This document shows positions 15,827-23,943 of a stretch of DNA of 64,000 nucleotides, piece by piece. Below the pieces are notes generated by a model. It searched no databases and was not told where the DNA came from. It worked only from the letters and a program-made list of their open reading frames with translations. Position 1 is the first letter of the stretch; every line of letters starts with the position of its first letter. This DNA is from DASPPK01 sp964399235 (lineage in GTDB: Archaea; Thermoproteota; Bathyarchaeia; Bathyarchaeales; Bathycorpusculaceae): positions 52,337 through 116,336 of the forward strand of contig CAYNQC010000001.1 in assembly GCA_964399235.1 (NCBI GenBank), in the 5' to 3' direction. The translations under genes and the position numbers were made by a program.

Positions 15827-16147
15827 ATGGTTGCGAAGGAAGAGAAGAGGATGTCGAAGGAGGAGGTCCTGACGGAGCTCCGGCGCATCCACCGTCTCTT
15901 CGACGCATGGGTGGAGATGGAAAACAATGGGTCAGGAAGACATCCTGAAGCAGATCTTGGAGGCGTTGAGGCGTCTGGAGCGGGGTCTCCCTCCCCCGGA
16001 CGATCCGCCCCGCTCTGCTTCTTCACGACCGGACCCCAGGGCGACGGAGCAGTTTCCGAAGATCGAGCTGGCGATCAAGGCGGAGATCGAGAGGCACTCC
16101 GAAAAGTGCGCCACGGCCACGAAGGAAAGAACGGCGGACAGGATTAA
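15827..16147 (+). CDS. Possible small overlapping gene upstream of coiled-coil gene
   Basis: An ATG follows a strong AGGAGG, with a TAGAAT -10-like box about 20 bases further upstream. The first 35 of 106 residues look genuine, with a charged amphipathic helix (EEVLTELRRIHRLFDAWVEM) resembling the N-terminus of the next protein. From about residue 36 the frame runs inside the next gene (+1 frame) and the sequence looks like out-of-frame translation. It is either a real overlapping gene with an unusual tail or a product broken by an indel. Confidence 0.4.
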   Translation: MVAKEEKRMSKEEVLTELRRIHRLFDAWVEMENNGSGRHPEADLGGVEASGAGSPSPGRSAPLCFFTTGPQGDGAVSEDRAGDQGGDREALRKVRHGHEGKNGGQD

Positions 16148-16490
16148 TCCCCTGATCGAGAGCATCAAGACGATCGAGGGGAGGCTTGTTGAACTGAAGA
16201 AGGACTTGGGAATCAAGATCAACGGGGTGAGGGACGACGCGACCAAGACCGCCACCGGCTCCGTTTCTTCCATCACGGAGAAGGTCGATACCCTCATGGA
16301 AGCCCTGATCGGTACGGACAAGGAGCCGGGCTTATCGGAGAGGGTCAGGGATTTGGGGCAGTGGGTGGAGGCGGAGGAGAAGCGGAGGAAGGACGAGGAG
16401 GAGAAGTCCAGGTTCAACATCGGAACCTGGCTCACGGTCATCGGGATTTTGGTGGCGATTGGATTGGGTCTCTGGGCAGGTCTTAAATAG
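15927..16490 (+). CDS. Coiled-coil protein with C-terminal membrane anchor
   Basis: The 187-residue product has an N-terminal amphipathic helix (EDILKQILEALRRLERG), a Pro/Ser-rich linker and a long charged coiled coil. It ends in one hydrophobic segment (TWLTVIGILVAIGLGLWAGL) and a single lysine. This is the layout of a tail-anchored membrane protein facing the cytoplasm. It heads a tight group with two DUF2589-like genes and a papain-fold hydrolase. A role in lysis or in membrane-associated assembly is possible. Confidence 0.75.
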   Translation: MGQEDILKQILEALRRLERGLPPPDDPPRSASSRPDPRATEQFPKIELAIKAEIERHSEKCATATKERTADRINPLIESIKTIEGRLVELKKDLGIKINGVRDDATKTATGSVSSITEKVDTLMEALIGTDKEPGLSERVRDLGQWVEAEEKRRKDEEEKSRFNIGTWLTVIGILVAIGLGLWAGLK

Positions 16491-16497
16491 GTGAAGC

Positions 16498-17124
16498 ATG
16501 GCTGGAGTTGATCCCGCTTTTGTCGGCAGCGTTTTCAACAGTTTGCCCCTCGACCGGATGATCACCATCCCCCTGATGGCGATGGTCCAGGCCCAGGTCC
16601 AGGCGAGCAAAGCCTACGTGGATTTCCTCCTCGCCGTCTGCATCAAGGACGGGAAGGCCGTCGCGGTCCAGTTCGACTACGACGAGACCCAGACCGACTC
16701 CGAGGGGAAGATCACGGGGGCGATGAAGCGGACGATCCGGGTGCCTCTCATGGCGGCGGTGGTCCACCCCTGCATCTGCATCGAGGAGGGGACCATCGAC
16801 TTCGAGCTGACGGTCTCCCAGGCGGAGGAGGAGAAGTCCTCCACGGCGGGGGAGGCGACCCTCGAAGCCACGGTGGGGTGGGGGCCGTTCAAGGTCAGCG
16901 TCCACGGGTCGCTCTCCCACAAGAGCGAGCAGACCCGGAAGACCGACACGCGGGCGAAGTACACCATCCACATCACGGCCAAGCGGCAGCCCGCGCCCGA
17001 GGGTCTTCAGAGGATCATCGACCACCTGGTGGATGCGGCGACGAAGCCGGGAACCATGCCCGCGAACGTCGAGCCCCAGAAGCCGGAGACCCTCGTGAAC
17101 GATGTTCCCCCTCCGAAGCCGTAG
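16498..17124 (+). CDS. DUF2589-family protein
   Basis: The 208-residue product matches the DUF2589 pattern: an early LPLDRMITIPLMAMVQAQVQ segment (16-35), a hydrophobic helix (YVDFLLAVCI), then VPLMAAVVHPCICIEE leading to a strand, GTIDFELTVS. A beta-rich middle (FKVSVHGSLSHKSEQTRK) precedes a Pro-rich tail. The function of the family is unknown. The next gene encodes a shorter relative, so the two may form a hetero-oligomer. Confidence 0.72.
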   Translation: MAGVDPAFVGSVFNSLPLDRMITIPLMAMVQAQVQASKAYVDFLLAVCIKDGKAVAVQFDYDETQTDSEGKITGAMKRTIRVPLMAAVVHPCICIEEGTIDFELTVSQAEEEKSSTAGEATLEATVGWGPFKVSVHGSLSHKSEQTRKTDTRAKYTIHITAKRQPAPEGLQRIIDHLVDAATKPGTMPANVEPQKPETLVNDVPPPKP

Positions 17125-17134
17125 AAGGTGATCC

Positions 17135-17659
17135 TTGGGCTGGTTGAAGGAATGGTGGGATGGGAAGCCGGTCAGCAAGCACAATCTGACCGACATCACC
17201 CGAGGGATGCAACATGCCGCCTCGACCACGACGGCGATGTTGGGTCAGCAATTCATCCTCCTCATCAACCAGTATTTCGACAAGGACAAGGACGGGGTGC
17301 TTCGGGCCAAGATGGTCTTGGTGGAATTGAGCCCCGGCCAAATGGTCAAGGTGCCCCTGATTTCTCTCGTCCAGCCAAGCGCCATCGTCCTCAAGAAACT
17401 TCGGATTCGGATGTCGGTGAGGATCGAGGAGGCGGAGATCAAGGACGCCCAGCGGGACATCATGGGCAACTCCGAGGCGACCCGTCTCTCGTTCAAGGTG
17501 AGCATGTCCCCCAGGACAAGCATTCTTGGCCGTCGTTCGGATGTCACGGACGTTGAGATGGTCTTCGAGGGGACGGACGCGCCCGAAGGAATCATGCGGC
17601 TGATCGAGCAGCACACGAACCTGATCGAGCCGCTGAAGAAGGATGGAGGGGGCAAGTGA
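17135..17659 (+). CDS. Second DUF2589-like protein
   Basis: The 174-residue product starts at TTG, 4 bases after AAGGTG. The same order of elements as in the preceding protein is present: a helical MLGQQFILLINQYF segment, VKVPLISLVQPSAIVLKK and RIRMSVRIEEAEI, then a C-terminal helix (GIMRLIEQHTNLIEPL). This points to an ancestral gene duplication. The gene overlaps the following hydrolase gene by 4 bases. No function is known. Confidence 0.65.
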   Translation: MGWLKEWWDGKPVSKHNLTDITRGMQHAASTTTAMLGQQFILLINQYFDKDKDGVLRAKMVLVELSPGQMVKVPLISLVQPSAIVLKKLRIRMSVRIEEAEIKDAQRDIMGNSEATRLSFKVSMSPRTSILGRRSDVTDVEMVFEGTDAPEGIMRLIEQHTNLIEPLKKDGGGK

Positions 17660-18276
17660 AAATTCGACTTGTGTTCGCCAGGAAGGATGATTCCATCATC
17701 TCCAGGGCGATCTGCTGGTTCAGCCAGCGGAAGAGTGAGCCCGAACGGAGATGCTCTCATGTCATGGTGAAGTTCCAGCCGGGCGGGGTGTACGAGCAGG
17801 ACTGGGCCTGCTTTGAGGCGATGGAGCGCGGGGTGTGGGCGAGCCCCTACGACGTAGCCCTCGGGAAGCAGACGGTGGTGGCGGAGTTCGAGGCCCTGGT
17901 CTCGGACGAGGCCGCCTACAAGACCATGCGGGTCGCCCTCAACCGCTACCTCTCCTGGTACTACGACTTCTACGGGATCGGCCTCTGGGCCGTCTGGATC
18001 CTGGCGAAGCGGTGGTTCTGGACACCCCTCCATTGGCTGGGAGTCACCTTCCGGCCAGGGAAGGCCCACAAGGCATTGTTCTGCTCGGGATTGGCTCTCC
18101 AGGTGGTCAAGATCCTTGAGCAGATGGATCCCTTCGTGGATCTGGGGATGAAGGACCTGACGGCCAGGACGTCCATGCCGCAGAACGAGATCGACGCCTG
18201 CTTCGACCATCCGAAGGGGTGGAAGGAGATCAAGGCCGACGAGCGGCTCCAGGAGGCGCTCTCGGCCAAGCCTTGA
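17656..18276 (+). CDS. Permuted papain-fold (NlpC/P60-like) hydrolase
   Basis: The 206-residue product starts at GTG overlapping the previous stop. It has the layout of circularly permuted NlpC/P60 proteins: an early CSHVMVKF with candidate His35, a central helical part (LSWYYDFYGIGLWAVW), and a later LFCSGLALQVV with candidate Cys143 at the start of a helix. Such enzymes cut peptidoglycan peptides or other amide bonds. The Trp-rich hydrophobic middle (WAVWILAKRWFW) could touch membrane. An endolysin-like role is possible because no other lysin is evident, but a role tied to the DUF2589 pair is equally open. Confidence 0.68.
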   Translation: MKIRLVFARKDDSIISRAICWFSQRKSEPERRCSHVMVKFQPGGVYEQDWACFEAMERGVWASPYDVALGKQTVVAEFEALVSDEAAYKTMRVALNRYLSWYYDFYGIGLWAVWILAKRWFWTPLHWLGVTFRPGKAHKALFCSGLALQVVKILEQMDPFVDLGMKDLTARTSMPQNEIDACFDHPKGWKEIKADERLQEALSAKP

Positions 18277-18301
18277 CGCAAGGGGAAAGCGGGAGTAAGG
18301 T
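18273..18301 (+). promoter_or_regulatory. Weak sigma70-like promoter candidate
   Basis: TTGACG (5 of 6), a 17-base spacer and TAAGGT (3 of 6) lie in the gap before the gene preceding the portal. As at two other sites in the window, the -35 box overlaps the stop codon of the gene before. The poor -10 box lowers confidence. Confidence 0.35.
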
Positions 18302-18327
18302 TGAACTATCTTGTGGGGTGAAAATCA

Positions 18328-18681
18328 ATGGGTGCTTCCGAAGGAACGTACCAAGCAGAGCACGGTTACCAGACGGGGGCCGGGGAATTCAAGCTGGAAG
18401 CCGGAGCGAGGTATCACCCCTACCGCCTTGCCACGGTCCTCTGGCAGCGTGCGAATGTCAACGCGGTGGACATCCGGCTGGAGGTTCTCGATGGCGACAA
18501 GGTCTACACCATCGATGAGGCCCTCGCCGCTGCGGACAAGTTCTACACCTGGCCGAACGAAAACAGCCCGTGCCCTCTTGCGCTCATTCCTGGGCAGCGG
18601 GCGAGGCTTCGAGTGACCGGAGCCAATGTGACTGAGGTTCAGTCGGCGGTGATCAACTGGGCGGAGCTCGGAGCGGTGTAG
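18328..18681 (+). CDS. Hypothetical small protein before portal
   Basis: The 117-residue product is beta-rich (VNAVDIRLEVLDGDKVYTI), ends with ARLRVTGANVTEVQSAVINW and has no membrane segment. It could be a small virion or fibre-decoration protein. GGGGTGAAAATC supplies the ribosome-binding site. The portal start codon follows the stop by one base. Confidence 0.62.
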   Translation: MGASEGTYQAEHGYQTGAGEFKLEAGARYHPYRLATVLWQRANVNAVDIRLEVLDGDKVYTIDEALAAADKFYTWPNENSPCPLALIPGQRARLRVTGANVTEVQSAVINWAELGAV

Positions 18682-18682
18682 C

Positions 18683-20593
18683 ATGCCGGAAGAATTCATG
18701 GAAGCCGCAGGGGAGGCCCTTCTCAACAAGAGCGTTGGGAAGAATGACATGGATGCCCTCCTCAAAGTCACCTTCGTCGGGCGAGACAACATCGAGGCCC
18801 AGGGGAAGAAGAAGGCTGAGGACGAGGGAAACGGCCAGGTGAAGTCGGGGCAACTCGACGATTTTGAGAGGCTGGCTTCCGGGGAATTCGTTCCTCCTAC
18901 ATTCAACCCCATCATCTGGGCTCAAGCCTGGAGGCAGAGCACCCGTCTTTCCCGGTGCATCCGAACCTACGCCAGGAACACGGTCGGTTTGGGATGGCAC
19001 ATCGAGCCCATCCACCCGATGACTCCTGAGACGCCGGATGATGAAAAGAAAACCATTCAGGAGCAGACCGAGATCCTCCGCGAATTTTTCTCATACCCCA
19101 ACGAACGTCTCCCCATGACCGAGCTCATGTACTTGGAGAAGGTAGACGAGGAGGCGATGGGCACGGGGTACATCGAGATCGTGAGGAATAATTCGCGGAA
19201 TGTTGCAAGGATGTACCACGCCCCGGCGACGACGATTCGTCGCAGGATCATGACCGAGGGAAATGAAAAGGTGGTCTACGGGTACATCCAGATTCGTGGG
19301 GCGAGGAAGCGATATTTCAAGGAGTTCGGGGACAACCGCGTGATGGATGCGAAGACGGGTAAGTGGTACAAGAGCAAGGAGCCCCTTCCTTCATCCGAGC
19401 GCGCTACCGAGATTCTTCAGTTTGCCATCTACGACCCCATCAGTTCTTTTTACGGTGCGCCCCGGTACGTTTCCGCCGCGACGGCCATCGCGGGGAACAG
19501 GCAGGCGGCCATCCGGAACGTCGCCTTCTTCGAGAACGATGCGGTCCCGAGGATGGCCCTCCTGATTTCCGGGGGAAGAATTACCCCCGACTCGATGCAG
19601 CAGATCGAGGATTTTGTGCGAGGGAAAGGGAGGGGAACCGATCAGGCTCACCGAGTGATGATCGTCCAGGTGGAACCAGCGAAGATCGGGTTCCAGCAGC
19701 AGAATCGAACGATGGTCGAACTGAAACCCCTGACCGTTGGGGTGACCGAGGATCAGAGCTTCGGGGCCTACCGAAAGGACAATGACGAGGAGATTCGGGA
19801 AGCCTTCGGGCTGGCGCAGATCTTCTTCCAGGCGGAGGGGGCGAACCGGGCCAATGCCCAGGTGGCCCGCGAGATCACGAACGAGCAAGAATTGGAACCC
19901 GACCGTCTGATGAAAGAGTACATCATCAATCAGACGATCGTGACCGACCTTCTCGTTTCCCGCATGAAGCCGGATTGGAGGGACGACGAGGAGGACAACT
20001 TCGAGCAGATCGAGGAGATGCGGAAGCTGATTCGCGTCCGATTCAGGTTCGCTCGCCTTACCCTGACCGATCCGCTCGACTCGGCCAGGATGGATCAGAT
20101 CTACGCTTCCCTGGGGGCCATGACTCCGAACGAGCTGCGAGAGAGCTTGGGCAAGCCCCCGTACCCGAAGGACTACTTCTTCGCGGACAAGCCTATTTCC
20201 ATTGCTCTTGCGGAGCTCACGGCAGGGCTTGCTTTGGCGATTGCCCAGAAGGACGAGGAGAAGTATCCGACTCCTCCAGCGCCTCCTGGGGGTCCTGGGG
20301 GGATGCCTCTCCCGGATGGGATCGAGCCCGCCCCCGAAATTTCCGTTCCGGAGGAGCCGGAAGCGGAAGCGGAGGGGGGAGGGAAGGGCGAAGAAAATTC
20401 ACCCAAAGGAAAGTTAGGTATTGACGCGCAATCTCCTCGGCGAGTATCATCGCAGAAAAGGTCGGATGGTAAGGAAAAGGCGTTGAGCATTGTTCAGGAG
20501 CTTCTGCTCGATGCTCGACGCCTTGCCTACAACGGGATGATGTTCGCGGGGGGAGGCGGAGGAAGAAATGGAGAGCATGACACCTCTCGGTAG
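18683..20593 (+). CDS. Portal protein
   Basis: The portal forms the dodecameric DNA channel at one capsid vertex. The 636-residue protein has the features of PBSX/HK97-type portals: PIIWAQAWRQSTRLSRCIRT near the start of the core, a clip/stem region with ILQFAIYDPISSFYGAPRY, then IAGNRQAAIRNVAFFENDAVP, and FGLAQIFFQAEGANRANAQ near residue 375. It has a long low-complexity Pro/Glu/Gly tail before a C-terminal helix. Size and position before a protease and capsid gene agree. The last 26 bases overlap the protease gene. Confidence 0.9.
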   Translation: MPEEFMEAAGEALLNKSVGKNDMDALLKVTFVGRDNIEAQGKKKAEDEGNGQVKSGQLDDFERLASGEFVPPTFNPIIWAQAWRQSTRLSRCIRTYARNTVGLGWHIEPIHPMTPETPDDEKKTIQEQTEILREFFSYPNERLPMTELMYLEKVDEEAMGTGYIEIVRNNSRNVARMYHAPATTIRRRIMTEGNEKVVYGYIQIRGARKRYFKEFGDNRVMDAKTGKWYKSKEPLPSSERATEILQFAIYDPISSFYGAPRYVSAATAIAGNRQAAIRNVAFFENDAVPRMALLISGGRITPDSMQQIEDFVRGKGRGTDQAHRVMIVQVEPAKIGFQQQNRTMVELKPLTVGVTEDQSFGAYRKDNDEEIREAFGLAQIFFQAEGANRANAQVAREITNEQELEPDRLMKEYIINQTIVTDLLVSRMKPDWRDDEEDNFEQIEEMRKLIRVRFRFARLTLTDPLDSARMDQIYASLGAMTPNELRESLGKPPYPKDYFFADKPISIALAELTAGLALAIAQKDEEKYPTPPAPPGGPGGMPLPDGIEPAPEISVPEEPEAEAEGGGKGEENSPKGKLGIDAQSPRRVSSQKRSDGKEKALSIVQELLLDARRLAYNGMMFAGGGGGRNGEHDTSR

Positions 20594-22349
20594 CGACATC
20601 CGATTCGAGTTCGATGCGGTCTGCGAGAAAGCCTGGCAGGACGAGAAGGGCAAGATGTTCGTCCGGGCCATTGCCTCCGACGACAAGCTCGACCTTCAGC
20701 GCGATCGCATGGGCATCAAGGCCCTCCAGAAAATGGTGGCCGCCGCGAAGGCAGGCGTTCCCCTCCTTGAGACCCATCGCTCCGTGTTCGAGTTCGGGAA
20801 GACCGTGGGCGGGGAGCTGAAGGAGATGGAGGAGGGGGGAAGAAAGTTCCACCAATTCGCGGTGGAGCTCGAACTCGACGGCGATTTCCCGCAGGGGCGC
20901 AAGCTCTTCAAGGAGATTGCTTCCGGATCCTGCAAGAAGCAACTCTCCATCGGCGGCAAGCTGAACCTCAAGAACCGCGATGCGGTGTCCGTCGAGATGA
21001 CCGCGTCCGGCCTCGCCCGCACGATCAACGATCTGGAGCTTGACCACATCGCCTCCACAAGAGAGAATCAGGCGGCGAATCCGAGGACATCTTTCACCGA
21101 GGCGGTCTCGAAAGCTCTGGACGATGCAGAGGCTCTTGCAAAAGGAACCTCGGCGGTGGAGAATGTTCCGCAGATGACCCTCAGCGACGACCTGAAGAAG
21201 GGCCTCCAGGTTCTCGCGGAGATCGGATTGAAAGGAATAGGAGGGATGCTCATGAAGAGCCCGGAGACCTGCCCTGCGACTCCGACGGAAACGGCCCCCG
21301 CGTCGGAAACGGGAACCGTCGTTCCGCCCGCCGCCGAGAAGGCGATCACCCCGCGCAACACCGAGACCCCGAAGACACCCGCGACCCAGCCCGAGCAGGG
21401 TGCCCTCAAGCCCGAGGCTCCGAAGTTCGGCCAGGCGAAGAAGTCGGTCCCCACCACGACCGACCTCGCCAACGACATCGCCTCGATCCTCTCCAAGAAG
21501 AACGGCAAACCGTTCCCCGGTGCCGCCAAGCCGTTCACCTCGGGGGATTCCGGGGAAGAGACCCCCGAAGAGACCCCGCTGACCGAGGAGGAGAAGGCGA
21601 TCTACGACTCGCTGTGGACCCTCCGGCACGTCGTGGCGAAGCAGGCCAACGGCGCGGAGCTCGGCCCCCAGGAGAAGATGGCCCTCTCCACGATCGTCGC
21701 CACGGGTCCCTTCGCTCCGCGTTCCGGTGCCCGGGGCATCGGGGGCGGGGCTTACATCCCGGACAAGGCCCCCAAGGCGGACTCGACCGACGTGGGAACG
21801 AGCGGGGTCACCGACTCCCGCCGGAACATCCAGGTCGGCGGCGAGATCAGGTCGACCGCGCCCACGGCCAAGGACGCCTTCGACCTCACCATGCGGACCC
21901 TCAAGGAAACCGGCCAGCTCCCGCAGAGCGCGGACGTGGTCTCCTTCGGGAAGGCCCTGGGCGAGGTGACGAGCAACCTGGAGAAGGACCTGGTGGGCAA
22001 GTTCGACGCCGCGATGGGCTCGGTCCTGGAGAAGTCGACGGACATCACCAAGGAGATGCTCACCGCCGCCTTCGAGAAGATCTCGGAGGAGAGCGGCCAG
22101 TCTTTCGCCGACATCAAGAAGTCGATCGACACCGTGGGCGAGATGGTGAACGAGGAGAACCGGCGGATGGCCGCCATGGAAGGACGTCTCAACCGCATCG
22201 AGAAGGCCGGGGGCGTGAGCCACAGCGGTCCCTCCGGGACCTCCGATCCCACGGTGCGGCCTACCGTCAGGATGCAGCGGGGCATGTGGGGCGGCCTCTT
22301 CGACGGAGCCTCCCGCCAGGCCCTGGGGAAATACGGCAACAAGGAGTAG
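20568..22349 (+). CDS. XkdF-like prohead serine protease fused to scaffold-like region
   Basis: Prohead proteases cleave scaffold and capsid tails during head maturation. Residues 1-175 look like an XkdF-type protease: DLQRDRM, LLETHRS with candidate His70, and KKQLSIGG with candidate Ser127, followed by NDLELDHIASTRENQAANP. The remaining 400 residues have a Pro/Thr/Ala-rich linker (about 230-310) and a long helical coiled-coil part (about 430-550). That is the expected layout of a scaffold fused to its protease. No separate scaffold gene is seen between portal and capsid, which supports the fusion. Confidence 0.8.
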   Translation: MESMTPLGSDIRFEFDAVCEKAWQDEKGKMFVRAIASDDKLDLQRDRMGIKALQKMVAAAKAGVPLLETHRSVFEFGKTVGGELKEMEEGGRKFHQFAVELELDGDFPQGRKLFKEIASGSCKKQLSIGGKLNLKNRDAVSVEMTASGLARTINDLELDHIASTRENQAANPRTSFTEAVSKALDDAEALAKGTSAVENVPQMTLSDDLKKGLQVLAEIGLKGIGGMLMKSPETCPATPTETAPASETGTVVPPAAEKAITPRNTETPKTPATQPEQGALKPEAPKFGQAKKSVPTTTDLANDIASILSKKNGKPFPGAAKPFTSGDSGEETPEETPLTEEEKAIYDSLWTLRHVVAKQANGAELGPQEKMALSTIVATGPFAPRSGARGIGGGAYIPDKAPKADSTDVGTSGVTDSRRNIQVGGEIRSTAPTAKDAFDLTMRTLKETGQLPQSADVVSFGKALGEVTSNLEKDLVGKFDAAMGSVLEKSTDITKEMLTAAFEKISEESGQSFADIKKSIDTVGEMVNEENRRMAAMEGRLNRIEKAGGVSHSGPSGTSDPTVRPTVRMQRGMWGGLFDGASRQALGKYGNKE

Positions 22350-22412
22350 CCCGAAGTCAACCTGGTCGCCCCCTCGGGGGAAGATTGGGAATTTTGTGAT
22401 GGAGGTTTTCCC

Positions 22413-23807
22413 ATGTCGGAGACGGCCACTCGCGGGGTCGGCGGGTTGAACGAGGAGATGATCGAGAAGACCATCGCCACGAGCGACCTGCTGTCCGGGG
22501 GAATGCTGAACCCGCTTCAGCAGACCCAGTTCATCACCCTGGTGAAGAAGTTCTCGGTCCTTCTTCCCCTCAGCAGGTTCATCAGGATGCCGCGTCCCCT
22601 CATGGACGTCGACAAACTGTGGATCGGCGAGCCGGTCACCGAGTCGGTGGACGAGGCGACGGACACGGGCAACCTGTCCCGCGCCAAGTTCCAGCGCATC
22701 GTGCTGCGGGCGCAGAAGGTGCGTTCGGCCTGGAACATCACCACGGAAGTGCTCCAGGGGAACATCGAGCAGAACGAGTTCGAGTCCACGATCATGAACA
22801 CGATGGTGGAGCGCATCGCCACGGACATGGAGGACCTGGGGATCAACGGCGACACCACCACGGTCGGCACCACGCCCCGCGACCGACTGCTCCGCCGTCT
22901 CAACGGCTGGAACGTGTCGACCGAGGGAGCGCACATCGTCGACGTCAAGGGCGCGAGCATCCAGAAGGGCATCTTCTCCGAGGCCAAGCGCCGGATGCCG
23001 AAGCAGTACAAGAACGACCCGGGCCTGCGGTGGCTGGTGGGCGACGCCGTCGCGACCGACTGGGCGGACGTCGTGAGCGACCGGGGAACGATCCTCGGCG
23101 ACGCGGCCCTCCAGGGCGCGGAAATGTCCCCCCTCGGCACCCCGATGATCCGCGTCCCGCTGATCCCGGACGACGCCCCGATCACGATCACCCAGGCGAC
23201 CCGCGCCGAGTGGCTCGGAGCGGAGTACGGTCCGTTCGTCATCACCTCGGCGAACGACACCCTTCTCCTCCAGGTGGACGGCCTCCCCGGCCCCGGCGTG
23301 ACCATCGTCCTGACGCACGGCACGCTGAACACGGTCGAGGTCGCTCGGCAGATCAACGCCGCCCTGAAGGCCGCGATCCCGACCCTGGTCCAGGACGTGG
23401 CCCGCGACGACCGCGAGGGACGCCTCCTGATGGAGAGCCCGACGCTGGGCGTGGCGAGCACCATCTCGGTCCTGCCGGTGGCGACCGGCATCCAGGCGTA
23501 CACCACGCTGGGCCTCCTGGGAGCCCCGCCGGTCATCCCGCCGCCGTTCTGGCCGGTGGCCCCGGTCACGCACACGGGCGCGGCCTCGGGCACGGCGAAC
23601 ACGGTGTACGAGGGGTCGTTCATCTGGCTGGTGAACCCGAAGAACTTCATCTGGGGCATCCTGGACGGGACCAGGATCTTCACGGAGTTCAACAAGAACA
23701 CCGACCAGATCGAGACGATCGTGTACAACCAGGTCGACGCCCAGGTCGAGAACGTCGACGCGGTGGTCAAGGTCAAGAACCTGCGCCGCCGCACGCTGGT
23801 CATCTGA
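22413..23807 (+). CDS. Major capsid protein with inserted domain
   Basis: The 464-residue product has a helical N-terminus, an E-loop-like segment (PVTESVDEATDTGNLSR) and a P-domain with a spine-helix stretch (EFESTIMNTMVERIATDMEDLG). The C-terminal core ends FIWLVNPKNFIWGILDGTRI and then VDAVVKVKNLRRR, as in HK97-fold capsids. Between about residues 276 and 370 lies a beta domain (TLLLQVDGLPGPGVTIVL, then VEVARQINAALKAA) that looks inserted. It resembles modules found in flagellin-associated and fibre proteins. GGAGG precedes the ATG, and a strong terminator follows, as expected for a very abundant protein. Confidence 0.85.
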   Translation: MSETATRGVGGLNEEMIEKTIATSDLLSGGMLNPLQQTQFITLVKKFSVLLPLSRFIRMPRPLMDVDKLWIGEPVTESVDEATDTGNLSRAKFQRIVLRAQKVRSAWNITTEVLQGNIEQNEFESTIMNTMVERIATDMEDLGINGDTTTVGTTPRDRLLRRLNGWNVSTEGAHIVDVKGASIQKGIFSEAKRRMPKQYKNDPGLRWLVGDAVATDWADVVSDRGTILGDAALQGAEMSPLGTPMIRVPLIPDDAPITITQATRAEWLGAEYGPFVITSANDTLLLQVDGLPGPGVTIVLTHGTLNTVEVARQINAALKAAIPTLVQDVARDDREGRLLMESPTLGVASTISVLPVATGIQAYTTLGLLGAPPVIPPPFWPVAPVTHTGAASGTANTVYEGSFIWLVNPKNFIWGILDGTRIFTEFNKNTDQIETIVYNQVDAQVENVDAVVKVKNLRRRTLVI

Positions 23808-23840
23808 CACGGTGCGGGTGGACGTCTACTAACCTCCAGA

Positions 23841-23879
23841 CGGCAGGCTGGCCCGAAAGGGTTGGCCTGCCGTTTTTTT
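23841..23879 (+). terminator. Strong rho-independent terminator after capsid gene
   Basis: A 14-bp stem (CGGCAGG plus a GU-containing extension) closes on a GAAA tetraloop and is followed by seven T residues. It lies 33 bases after the capsid stop codon and would end the head-gene transcript. Confidence 0.92.
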
Positions 23880-23897
23880 GTCTCCTCCCGGTGTTCC

Positions 23898-23926
23898 TTG
23901 ACCCCCGGACGCGGCGGGGGTAGGAT
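23898..23926 (+). promoter_or_regulatory. Sigma70-like promoter restarting transcription after terminator
   Basis: TTGACC (5 of 6), a 17-base G+C-rich spacer and TAGGAT (4 of 6) sit between the capsid terminator and the next gene. AAAAGGAGGACGA then serves as ribosome-binding site. The position directly after a strong terminator supports real use. Confidence 0.65.
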
Positions 23927-23943
23927 GAGGAAAAGGAGGACGA

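Noticed and set aside
22360..22412. Hairpin CCCC-TC-GGGG in the capsid leader as a terminator
   Set aside because: Very short loop and no T-tract; a terminator directly before the capsid gene would make little sense.
20217..23810. Long minus-strand open frame opposite portal, protease and capsid genes
   Set aside because: Same shadow effect; the plus-strand proteins have clear family motifs and ribosome-binding sites.
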